From Fimenecus sp052273845 (GTDB lineage: Bacteria; Bacillota; Clostridia; Oscillospirales; Acutalibacteraceae): a stretch of DNA of 7,519 bases. The first letter of the stretch is position 1; every line of letters starts with the position of its first letter. The DNA is taken from assembly GCA_052273845.1 (NCBI GenBank), contig DAVZHM010000085.1:1-7519 (forward strand), read 5' to 3'. Of the stretch, positions 1-6,020 are shown one piece after another. The translations under genes were made by a program, and so were the position numbers. The notes under the pieces are model-generated. The model had not been told where the DNA came from, did no database searches, and saw only the letters and a list, made by a program, of their open reading frames with translations.

Positions 1-2
1 CT

Positions 3-188
3 TTATTTCATCATATATTGCATATTGTCAACCAACCCGCCTATGGTGTTGGCGGCTTTTTTGGCAACTTTTTTCGCCTTGCGTTTTGCGGAATTGCCGC
101 GCATTGCCGCGCCGACCATTGCCACAGCGCCACCGACCGCAAGACTTACCCCGACTGCTTTCGCAGCGGATTGCATTTGTGTTTGCAT
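3..188 (-). CDS. Small Ala/Gly/Lys-rich protein, 61 residues, unknown function
   Basis: The reading frame is complete and starts with ATG at 188, behind a strong AGGAGGG ribosome binding site (196-202) at 7 bases spacing, which is the main reason to call so short a gene. The protein has a Gly/Ala/Val-rich hydrophobic stretch at about residues 11-29 that could be a membrane-associated helix. A very basic Lys/Arg-rich stretch follows at about 30-44, and then a short tail ending in two Met and Lys. I recall similar small proteins in Clostridia genomes but know no function for them. It lies 91 bases downstream of the glycosyltransferase on the same strand with no obvious terminator between, so it may be read from the same transcript. 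I saw no good promoter of its own. Function is not assigned. Confidence 0.7.
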   Translation of the reverse strand: MQTQMQSAAKAVGVSLAVGGAVAMVGAAMRGNSAKRKAKKVAKKAANTIGGLVDNMQYMMK

Positions 189-279
189 CTGTTTTCCCTC
201 CTAAATAGTTTGTATTACTATTTTGCGCATAAGAGAGCCATTCATTACAGGCAAACACATTGTATTTTGGAAAATGATT

Positions 280-1245
280 TTATTTTTTATTTGGATTTTG
301 CAGTGTGTTTTCTTCAATAATATAACGCGGACGTGCTTTCGTTTCGGCATACATTTTGCCGATGTATTCGCCGATAACGCCGAGGCAAAAAATCTGTATG
401 CCACCGAGGAAGAAAATCACGCACAAAAGGCTCGTCCACCCTTGCACGGTGTAGCCGACCAATTTGATGATAACCGTGACAATCACAGCAATAAAACTGA
501 CAAGCGACATCAAAAATCCAAGCGCCGTAATCAGTTTCAACGGGCGCACCGAAAGGCTTGTTACGCCGTTAAAAGCAAGAGAAAGCATTTTGGAAAGCGG
601 ATAATGGCTTTCGCCCGCCACACGCTCTTTTCGGTCATAATATACCGACGAACTTTTAAAGCCGACCAAGGGGATAAGTCCCCGCAAAAACAAATTGACT
701 TCTTTAAATTCAGAGAGTGCTTCCAACGCACGGCGGCTCATCAAGCGGTAATCCGCGTGATTGTAAACCACCTCTGCCCCGAGCAAATGCAAAATTTTAT
801 AATACCCTTTTGCGGAATTTCGTTTGAACACCGTGTCCGTATCGCGCGCGGCGCGCACACCGTAAACGATTTCGGCGCCGTCCTGATACTCGTCAAGCAT
901 TTTGTCCATCGCGTCTAAGTCATCCTGCCCGTCGCAGTCGACGGAAATAGTAATATCCGCAAAATCCTTGGCAGTCATCAGCCCCGCCAAAAGTGCGTTT
1001 TGATGCCCTTGGTTGCGGCTCAACTTCAAGCCCTCAAAGCAAGCATTTTTGCGGCGCAACTGTGAAATTACTGCCCAAGTATCGTCTTTACTGCCATCGT
1101 CCACAAACAAAATGCGGCTGTCTTTTGCAACCCTGCCGCCGTCGATAAACGCAGTCAGTTTTTGCAAAAACAGTTCGCTCGTAATCGGCAAAACCGGTTC
1201 CTCATTATAACAGGGAATGACGATATATAAAATCGGTGGTTTCAT
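280..1245 (-). CDS. GT2-family membrane glycosyltransferase (GtrB/DPM1-like, polyprenyl-phosphate glycosyltransferase)
   Basis: A 321-residue family 2 glycosyltransferase. Proteins of this type move a sugar from a nucleotide-sugar to a polyprenyl phosphate on the inner face of the membrane, supplying lipid-linked sugar for envelope glycan modification. Visible motifs are IVIPCYNEE at about 8-16, VDDGSKDDT at 48-56 (nucleotide binding), the subfamily-typical LSRNQGHQNALLAGL at 75-89, and the acidic DCDGQDD at 103-109 (DXD metal site). Two C-terminal membrane helices lie at about 236-262 and 270-293, as usual for GtrB/YkoT-like members. The start is ATG 1245, with GGAGGC at 1252-1257. The frame stays open upstream to 1308, but that stretch contains the promoter boxes, so the longer start is wrong. 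The exact sugar and acceptor cannot be told from the sequence. No flippase or GtrA-like partner gene is in the window. Confidence 0.92.
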   Translation of the reverse strand: MKPPILYIVIPCYNEEPVLPITSELFLQKLTAFIDGGRVAKDSRILFVDDGSKDDTWAVISQLRRKNACFEGLKLSRNQGHQNALLAGLMTAKDFADITISVDCDGQDDLDAMDKMLDEYQDGAEIVYGVRAARDTDTVFKRNSAKGYYKILHLLGAEVVYNHADYRLMSRRALEALSEFKEVNLFLRGLIPLVGFKSSSVYYDRKERVAGESHYPLSKMLSLAFNGVTSLSVRPLKLITALGFLMSLVSFIAVIVTVIIKLVGYTVQGWTSLLCVIFFLGGIQIFCLGVIGEYIGKMYAETKARPRYIIEENTLQNPNKK

Positions 1246-1275
1246 CACAGCGCCTCCGCAAAATCTAATACTATA

Positions 1276-1304
1276 ATAATACCGATTTATCCGCTTTGTG
1301 TCAA
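1276..1304 (-). promoter_or_regulatory. Sigma-A promoter of the glycosyltransferase gene
   Basis: On the minus strand, TTGACA (1299-1304) and TATTAT (1276-1281) are separated by exactly 17 bases, so the match is 6/6 and 5/6. Transcription should begin near 1269, leaving a leader of roughly 25 bases before the ATG at 1245. This places the promoter inside the upstream extension of the open frame and fixes the start codon. Confidence 0.85.
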
Positions 1305-1379
1305 GCATCGCAAAAATCGTGTTAAAGCAAAAAGCGCCGTCCCCCGTAAAGGGTTAAAACGGCATATTGTGTCTTGCTC

Positions 1380-1408
1380 TTTACTTTTTTCGCGTTTCGG
1401 CTTATAAT
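1380..1408 (+). promoter_or_regulatory. Sigma-A promoter of trmL
   Basis: TTTACT (1380-1385, 4/6) is followed after 17 bases by a perfect TATAAT (1403-1408). Transcription would begin near 1415, which excludes the in-frame ATG at 1410 and the TTG at 1374 as starts. It is divergent from the glycosyltransferase promoter. Confidence 0.7.
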
Positions 1409-1442
1409 AATGAAATGTTTTACAGAAACGGAAGTGACAAAT

Positions 1443-1946
1443 GTGTCTTTAAATATTGTGCTTGTGGAGCCGGAAATCCCGCAAAATACGGGCAATATTG
1501 CGAGGACTTGCGCCGCAACAGGGGCGCGCCTGCATTTGGTTGGCCCGATGGGATTTAAAATCGACGATAAAAAACTGAAACGCGCGGGACTTGACTATTG
1601 GCAGCTTTTGGACATTACCTATTATGACAGCCTTTCGGGATTTTTGGAGAAAACACCGCAGGATAACAACTTTTTCTTTTTCACCACCAAGGGGAAACTC
1701 ATTCATTCGGATTTAGCATACCCCGAAAATGCCTATTTATTTTTCGGCAAGGAAACCAAAGGATTGCCCGAATGGCTTTTGCACGAAAATCCCGATTTTT
1801 GCGCGCGTTTGCCGATGCTCAACAACGCCCACGCAAGGAGTTTAAACCTATCCAACACCGTTGCCGTGGCAGTATTTGAAGTACTGCGGCAGTGGGGATA
1901 CCCCGAACTTTTATGCGAAGGGCATTTGCGCGAATTTGATGATTGA
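1443..1946 (+). CDS. trmL: tRNA (cytidine/uridine-34 2'-O)-methyltransferase TrmL, SPOUT family
   Basis: TrmL uses S-adenosylmethionine to methylate the 2'-OH of the wobble nucleotide 34 of tRNA-Leu isoacceptors; it is a soluble homodimer with a trefoil-knot fold. The sequence follows E. coli TrmL closely along its length: LNIVLVEPEIPQNTGNIART near the N terminus (residues 3-22), GPMGFKIDDKKLKRAGLDY at 34-52, FGKETKGLP at 101-109, and the knot and cofactor loop ARSLNLSNTVAVAVFE at 131-146. At 167 residues it is about ten longer than the E. coli protein. I chose GTG 1443 because it gives the family N terminus, has a weak GGAAGTG behind it (1430-1436), and lies downstream of the TATAAT at 1403-1408; ATG 1410 would sit at or before the transcript start. 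It is a single-gene unit ending in a strong terminator. Confidence 0.93.
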   Translation: MSLNIVLVEPEIPQNTGNIARTCAATGARLHLVGPMGFKIDDKKLKRAGLDYWQLLDITYYDSLSGFLEKTPQDNNFFFFTTKGKLIHSDLAYPENAYLFFGKETKGLPEWLLHENPDFCARLPMLNNAHARSLNLSNTVAVAVFEVLRQWGYPELLCEGHLREFDD

Positions 1947-1987
1947 CGAAAAAATCAAACTCGATATTTCCCATCATCTTCACGAAT

Positions 1988-2031
1988 AAAAACCTCCGTC
2001 AAAGCTGTTTTTTCGGCAGGCGGAGGTTTTT
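1988..2031. terminator. Bidirectional rho-independent terminator between trmL and the 95-residue gene
   Basis: The arms 1988-1998 and 2021-2031 pair perfectly (core AACCTCCG with CGGAGGTT). The loop can hold a second small stem, GCTG with CGGC around six T. A T run follows the stem on both strands, so it can end trmL (plus) and the convergent small gene (minus). Confidence 0.88.
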
Positions 2032-2054
2032 TGCGGTTCTGTTCCCCAAATCCA

Positions 2055-2342
2055 TTATAAATCCTGCAAATCCGCAGCGGGAATATCGTTTTCGAGATTG
2101 TCCCTTGCCAAATCGCTGTCGATTTCGGCGTAAACCGAAGAAATCGGTTTGTCCGCGTCATCATTCGCCGGAAAAGGCTTCGTATGATATACCTTTTGCT
2201 CCGGCAAAGTTGTGCCCGCAACAATCGGACGGACATGCTTTTTCCCGCTTTTGGCTTTGCCCTGTATTTCGGGCACAGGCGCCACCGTATTGTGCGGTTG
2301 TGTATGGGTTCGTTCGGGGCGCTTCATGCCTTGTTTTGCCAT
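2055..2342 (-). CDS. Small conserved clostridial protein, 95 residues, unknown function
   Basis: The protein has a basic N-terminal half rich in Lys, Arg, Pro and His (starting MAKQGMKRPE) and an acidic C-terminal part ending DNLENDIPAADLQDL; it has no Cys and no hydrophobic segment. It therefore looks soluble, charged and at least partly disordered. I recall similar small proteins in Clostridia but know no function. The ATG at 2342 is preferred over the ATG two codons upstream (2348) because the GAGGT site at 2351-2355 is 8 bases from it, against only 2 from the upstream one. It ends just before the terminator shared with trmL. It is divergent from the HD phosphohydrolase gene across a 123-base spacer, in which I found no convincing minus-strand promoter. 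Longer open frames on the plus strand here are shadows. Confidence 0.75.
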   Translation of the reverse strand: MAKQGMKRPERTHTQPHNTVAPVPEIQGKAKSGKKHVRPIVAGTTLPEQKVYHTKPFPANDDADKPISSVYAEIDSDLARDNLENDIPAADLQDL

Positions 2343-2436
2343 TTTCATTCACCTCAAACATAGTTTGCGACGCAACACCGATTTTATCCGCAAAAAAGCT
2401 TTTATTGCATACAGGGGTGCAAAATGCATAGTTTTA

Positions 2437-2445
2437 TGATACAAT
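2437..2445 (+). promoter_or_regulatory. Extended -10 promoter element of the HD phosphohydrolase gene
   Basis: TG-A-TACAAT gives an extended -10 element with 5/6 match to TATAAT. The -35 position (2417-2422, GTGCAA) is poor and overlaps an inverted repeat TTGCA (2405-2409) and TGCAA (2418-2422). The start codon lies 20 bases downstream of the -10, so the transcript leader would be short. Confidence 0.5.
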
Positions 2446-2465
2446 AAACCGGAGGTGAACCCGAA

Positions 2466-3659
2466 ATGAATTACGAGAGTTTATCTGTCGAAATCGCAGA
2501 GCAAATCAAAACAGACAGAGATGCGCACACCTTGCCGCAAATGGGCTTTGATGAAACACAAACCGTGCGCAGGAACAACGCGCGAGACCGTGCCAATGTT
2601 TTGCGCACGGCTTTTATCCGCGATATTGATAAAATTATGCACTGCCCCTACTACAACCGTTATGCAGATAAAACCCAAGTTTTTTCATTTTATAAAAATG
2701 ACGATATTACCCGACGCGGGCTGCACGTTCAATTGGTGTCGCGCATTGCGCGAACCATCGGCAAAGCGTTAAACTTAAATTTGGATTTGATTGAAGCGAT
2801 TGCATTGGGACACGATATTGGGCATACACCGTTCGGGCACGCGGGCGAAAGATATTTGGACGCGCTGTTTTGTGCGCACACAGGCAGGCACTTCAGCCAC
2901 AACATTCATTCGGTGCGGGTGCTGGATAAAATCTATCCGTACAATATCAGTCTGCAAACTTTAAACGGAATTGCCGCGCATGACGGCGAAATGGAACTTT
3001 CGGAATATCGTCCGCAGCCTCTTAAAGACTTTGCGGTATTTGACGAGCAAATCGAATCTTGCTACATTGACAAATCCAATATTAAAAAACTTGTACCCGC
3101 AACGCTTGATGGTTGTGTAATGCGCATATCGGATATTATCGCTTATCTCGGCAAAGACCGCCAAGATGCCGAACGGGCGCATATCCTCTCGAACCGCAAT
3201 TTTGAGGACAGCGCCATTGGCACATACAATGCCGAAATCATCAACAATTTGATTGTCAACATTGTAGAAAACAGTTACGGCAAGCCGTACATCAAAATGG
3301 ATGAAACGCATTTTGATGCGCTCAAAAAAGCCAAAGCCGACAACTATGCGCGGATATATAAAAACGATGCCGTGGAAGAGGTATTGCAAAGCACCGTGCA
3401 ACCGATGATGGCGGAAGTTTACGAAAAAATGCTTGTGGATTTAATCAAAAAGAACACATCTTCCCCGATATTCACACACCACATCGAGTATGTAAATCAG
3501 GCGCACTATACGCGTGATGTTCCATATGCCGAAACGGAGCCGAACCAAATTGTGGTGGATTACATCGCAAGTATGACAGACGATTATTTTATTGACCTAT
3601 ATGCATATCTGTTCCCCAAAAGTGACAGAAAAATTGTGTATAAAGGATATTTTGACTGA
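2466..3659 (+). CDS. dgt: dGTPase-like HD-domain deoxynucleotide triphosphohydrolase
   Basis: A 397-residue HD-superfamily phosphohydrolase of the Dgt type, which hydrolyses dNTPs (classically dGTP) to deoxynucleoside and triphosphate and so adjusts dNTP pools. The metal-site set is visible: H87 in RGLHVQLV, H116-D117 in ALGHDIGHTPFGHAGE (113-128, with H120 and H125), and D223 in RISDIIAYLGKD. The early RNNARDR at 36-42 precedes YNRYADKTQVF at 63-73, where the family has RR-L..KTQVF. It is about 100 residues shorter than E. coli Dgt, resembling the shorter Gram-positive dNTPase forms. The start ATG has GGAGGTGA at 2451-2458 at 7 bases spacing. True substrate preference (dGTP only or several dNTPs, possibly allosterically activated) cannot be read from the sequence. 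The gene may be co-transcribed with the next gene, 89 bases downstream, as no terminator lies between. Confidence 0.88.
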   Translation: MNYESLSVEIAEQIKTDRDAHTLPQMGFDETQTVRRNNARDRANVLRTAFIRDIDKIMHCPYYNRYADKTQVFSFYKNDDITRRGLHVQLVSRIARTIGKALNLNLDLIEAIALGHDIGHTPFGHAGERYLDALFCAHTGRHFSHNIHSVRVLDKIYPYNISLQTLNGIAAHDGEMELSEYRPQPLKDFAVFDEQIESCYIDKSNIKKLVPATLDGCVMRISDIIAYLGKDRQDAERAHILSNRNFEDSAIGTYNAEIINNLIVNIVENSYGKPYIKMDETHFDALKKAKADNYARIYKNDAVEEVLQSTVQPMMAEVYEKMLVDLIKKNTSSPIFTHHIEYVNQAHYTRDVPYAETEPNQIVVDYIASMTDDYFIDLYAYLFPKSDRKIVYKGYFD

Positions 3660-3748
3660 CGGTGTACTCGATTGGGATTTATATTTTGATGAACTATATC
3701 AAAGCCAAATCCAAAAGACACGGGCATAATTAACAAGGAGAAAAGAAG

Positions 3749-4201
3749 ATGAAAGGTATTTGCGGAGCAGATTGCGAAACCTGTGAATATGGAAAAAACA
3801 GCAATTGTAAAGGATGCGTAGAATCGAAAGGCTGTCCTTTTGGAAAGCAATGCTTTATTGCAGAGTACATAAAGACCAACGGGGTCGAACAATACGAAGC
3901 ATACAAGAAGCAACTGATTGACGAATTCAATGGATTAGATATACCCGGTATGATGAAAATCACCGAATTGTATGCGCTGAACGGTGCCTTTGTAAATTTG
4001 GCTTATCCTCTGCCAAATGGAGAAAACATTAAATTTCTCGACGATAAAGCCATTTATCTCGGTGCACAAAGTGCATGTGCATTGAATGACGGAAATTCCG
4101 AAAAATGTTTTGGCTTGGTGGCAGGTCTTGATTTCATGCTCGTTTCGGAATATGGTGCAAACTGTAAATCGCCAGAAATCATTATCTTCAGGAAAAGATA
4201 G
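3749..4201 (+). CDS. DUF3795-type Cys-rich protein, 150 residues
   Basis: The N terminus carries a dense cysteine cluster: C5, C9, C12, C20, C23, C29 and C35, in the pattern CGADCETC...CKGC...C....C. This suggests a bound metal, zinc or an iron-sulphur cluster, by analogy with DUF3795 proteins, whose function is unknown. The remainder (about 40-150) is a compact domain with no membrane segment, including DIPGMMKITELYALNGAFVNL at about 64-84 and LPNGENIKFLDDKAIYLG at about 88-105. I assign the family from the cysteine pattern and this middle block by memory. The start ATG follows AAGGAG (3735-3740) at 8 bases. A weak promoter TTGGGA (3672-3677), 17 bases, TATATC (3695-3700) may add to read-through from the HD gene. 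Codons are more AT-rich than in the genes to its left. Confidence 0.8.
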   Translation: MKGICGADCETCEYGKNSNCKGCVESKGCPFGKQCFIAEYIKTNGVEQYEAYKKQLIDEFNGLDIPGMMKITELYALNGAFVNLAYPLPNGENIKFLDDKAIYLGAQSACALNDGNSEKCFGLVAGLDFMLVSEYGANCKSPEIIIFRKR

Positions 4202-4203
4202 TA

Positions 4204-4296
4204 AGCAAAGGTATCCCGATGGCATCAGGCAAAGGATTTGCGAACGAAGCATTTTATTCATACGCGCATATCAATTTATATTATAAGAAAACGTAA
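4204..4296 (+). pseudogene. Possible C-terminal gene remnant
   Basis: Directly after the DUF3795 stop, another frame stays open for 30 codons and ends in TAA at 4294-4296 (peptide includes GKGFANEAFYSYAHINLYYK). The composition looks like a normal protein C terminus rather than random spacer. It has only a poor AAAGG before an internal ATG (4219). It runs into the terminator stem. I do not recognise the parent family, and it may be chance. Confidence 0.25.
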
Positions 4297-4329
4297 CCAC
4301 CGGCATGAAACAAGCCGGTGGTTATGTTT
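4289..4329. terminator. Bidirectional terminator between the DUF3795 gene and the glycosidase
   Basis: The arms 4289-4304 and 4314-4329 pair over 16 positions with one G-U (core AACCACCGGC with GCCGGTGGTT) around a 9-base loop. On the minus strand the stem is followed by TTTTCTTATAAT, a usable U tract. On the plus strand the tail (TGTTTGTTC) is weaker. It sits between two convergent genes, as expected. Confidence 0.82.
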
Positions 4330-4338
4330 GTTCAAGAA

Positions 4339-4461
4339 TCAATTTTCCATTGTTTTTCTTTGTTCAAGAACAGCGTAATGAATATCTTCTTTCGTTTTGC
4401 CTGTGAGTTTGCAGAAGAAAGGAACCCTGGCAAGGAATTGTTTTTTTATATGAACAAAACC
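4339..4461 (-). pseudogene. C-terminal coding remnant downstream of the GH4 gene
   Basis: Right after the glycosidase stop, a different minus frame is open for 40 codons and ends in TGA at 4339-4341. The peptide (QFLARVPFFCKLTGKTKEDI near its middle, then an Arg/Lys/Glu-rich tail) reads like the cytosolic end of a longer protein. It has no start codon except an ATG three codons from the end, and no ribosome binding site. The likeliest reading is the 3' end of a gene once downstream in the same operon, its 5' part lost by deletion. A sugar symporter tail (GPH type) is one guess, which I cannot confirm. Confidence 0.35.
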
Positions 4462-4462
4462 T

Positions 4463-5827
4463 TTATTCCCAGGCACCGCTGTACGCTTTATTATGTTCGA
4501 TATATTCGTCAACGAGTTCTTTTGCAAGGGAATATGAATTAACAAGCGGATGAAGCGTAAGAGCCTGCACAGCCGATGCCTTGTCCTTTTCTCTTATGGC
4601 CTTTGAAGCAAGACGCTCATACATTTTAACGCGTCTGATGATTTCAAGATTTTGCGCATCAACCTTGCCAATATGATGAGGTGTGCAACCGTTTTCGTCC
4701 ACATCGCAGGTGATTTCTACAACATCATCTGCTCTTAAACCGTCAATAGAGTTTTCATTCGGTATGCACATAATCATTGTGCCCCTCGTTCCGCTCTGTG
4801 CAATTTCAATGAATTTCAGTGCAACACCTGCATAACCGCCGTCATCCTCTTCATAAATGTCAAAATGCCACGGAGTTGTGCGCTTTGCACCTGTTTCACT
4901 TGCCATATAGCTGCCCTCGCGCATACCGTACCACTTGTTGAAAATTTCCAGGCAACCCTCGAAATCATTTTCTATATCCATTTTTGAAAGCTCGGCAGTC
5001 ATATGTTTATTGATATCTCTAATTTGCTCGCCTCTGGTTTGCTCTGCATTTAAGATATTTTCAACCGCCTTTTCACGGTAATAGAAATAGTAGAGATATT
5101 CGTTAAGAATGCTCTTTCTGTCACGCAAAAGGTCTTTTTCAAAATATCGCATATCGGTTTTTGCATAAGCTTCGTCATTTTCAATGAGTTCATTCATAAT
5201 ATCCTTTCCGTTAAGCGTAATACTCTTGAAATAAGACAGATGATTTAATCCGTAAACCTCGCCTGCAATATTGTTGGGATTTTCATTGTATAAAAGTGCA
5301 AAGGAACGAAGCATACCTGACGGAGCATCGCAAATACCATATGTAAAATCATAACCCATATCACGCAAAGTCTGTGATACTACACCGGCAGGGTTCGTAA
5401 AGTTGAATACCTTTACATTTTTCTTTGCATATTTTTTAATCCGTTCGCAATATTCCGCAAGAGCAGGAACACTGCGCATTGCAAATGAAAAGCCTGCGGC
5501 ACCGGTTGTTTCCTGCCCGAGAACGCCTTTGTTAAGTGCAATGCGTTCATCTTTTGCGCGCATATCATCCTCGCCGACACGGATTGTTGTGATAACATAA
5601 TCGGCATCTTTAACAGCCTCTACCGCATCGGCGGTAAGGCTGAATTTCATTTTCGGACAAAGCAGTTTTGCGACATGGGATGCCATACCGCCGTAAATTC
5701 TAAGCTTTTCTTCGTTGTTATCCATAAAGCAAAGCTCGTCGATATGAAGCCGTTCTGCCTTTTGTGCAATACTTTTTGCCAAAAACATGGAGCGAACCCC
5801 GCCGCCCCCTATTACTGTGATTTTCAT
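4463..5827 (-). CDS. GH4 NAD- and Mn-dependent glycosidase (6-phospho-glucosidase/alpha-galactosidase group)
   Basis: A 454-residue glycoside hydrolase family 4 enzyme of full family length, cytosolic. GH4 enzymes cleave by NAD-assisted oxidation, elimination and re-addition, and need a divalent metal. Visible features are the Rossmann motif ITVIGGGGVRS (3-13), D36 at the end of strand 2, TIRVGEDDMRAKDE (81-94), GQETTGAAG (104-112), FNFTNPAGV (141-149, N145 contacts substrate), the metal ligands C166 (in GICDAPSG) and H196 (in GLNHLSYF), and a tyrosine-rich run at 244-250 probably holding the catalytic Tyr. The family signature at 166-169 is CDAP, none of the four classical ones (CHEV, CHSV, CDMP, CNVP), so substrate is open; it is nearest to the phospho-glucosidase types. 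The start ATG has GGAAGGA at 5833-5839. No PTS or other transporter is in the window. It is divergent from the AraC gene, its likely regulator. Confidence 0.9.
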   Translation of the reverse strand: MKITVIGGGGVRSMFLAKSIAQKAERLHIDELCFMDNNEEKLRIYGGMASHVAKLLCPKMKFSLTADAVEAVKDADYVITTIRVGEDDMRAKDERIALNKGVLGQETTGAAGFSFAMRSVPALAEYCERIKKYAKKNVKVFNFTNPAGVVSQTLRDMGYDFTYGICDAPSGMLRSFALLYNENPNNIAGEVYGLNHLSYFKSITLNGKDIMNELIENDEAYAKTDMRYFEKDLLRDRKSILNEYLYYFYYREKAVENILNAEQTRGEQIRDINKHMTAELSKMDIENDFEGCLEIFNKWYGMREGSYMASETGAKRTTPWHFDIYEEDDGGYAGVALKFIEIAQSGTRGTMIMCIPNENSIDGLRADDVVEITCDVDENGCTPHHIGKVDAQNLEIIRRVKMYERLASKAIREKDKASAVQALTLHPLVNSYSLAKELVDEYIEHNKAYSGAWE

Positions 5828-5875
5828 CCGAATCCTTCCCCGTGTTAAAAATTAAAATCTGTATTTGCTAAATTC

Positions 5876-5904
5876 AGTATAGTGCTTTCTATCCATGATT
5901 AAAA
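5876..5904 (-). promoter_or_regulatory. Activator-type promoter of the GH4 gene
   Basis: On the minus strand a TATACT -10 box (5876-5881) is preceded after 17 bases by TTTTAA (5899-5904), only 3/6 to the -35 consensus. A weak -35 with an operator abutting it at 5905 is the arrangement of a class II activator-dependent promoter. Transcription would begin near 5869. Confidence 0.55.
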
Positions 5905-5938
5905 GACATTCAACCGACAATTATGTCAATTTTGTGTC
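5905..5938. promoter_or_regulatory. Symmetric four-half-site operator, probable AraC-family binding site
   Basis: GACA occurs at 5905-5908 and 5916-5919, and TGTC at 5924-5927 and 5935-5938. All four are symmetric about 5921.5, and within each side the two sites are 11 bases apart, one helical turn. Comparing the two 17-base halves, 10 positions match. It lies about 52 bases upstream of the predicted GH4 transcript start and about 71 upstream of that of the regulator. Binding by the neighbouring AraC protein is inferred. Confidence 0.65.
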
Positions 5939-5957
5939 GCTTTATATTCATTTTTTC

Positions 5958-5986
5958 TTGATAAATCGTGTTCGTTTTATTATAAT
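5958..5986 (+). promoter_or_regulatory. Sigma-A promoter of the AraC-family regulator
   Basis: TTGATA (5958-5963, 5/6) and TATAAT (5981-5986, 6/6) are separated by 17 bases. Transcription should start near 5993. This rules out the upstream in-frame starts at 5895 and 5988 and supports ATG 6021. Confidence 0.82.
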
Positions 5987-6020
5987 GAAATTAAAATCTC
6001 ATCAAATACGGGGTGTTCAT

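Noticed and set aside
223..918. 231-codon open frame on the plus strand
   Set aside because: It lies antisense inside the glycosyltransferase gene, has no ribosome binding site and gives a low-complexity basic peptide; it is a shadow.
1246..1308. N-terminal extension of the glycosyltransferase
   Set aside because: The extension contains the TTGACA and TATTAT boxes of the gene's own promoter and would be upstream of the transcript start.
1336..1363. Possible hairpin GCCGT/ACGGC between the divergent promoters
   Set aside because: Only 5 outer pairs and 3 inner pairs with an uneven internal loop; no gene ends here on either strand.
1943..2431. 162-codon open frame on the plus strand
   Set aside because: It reads through the terminator and antisense to the better-supported 95-residue gene, and lacks a start signal.
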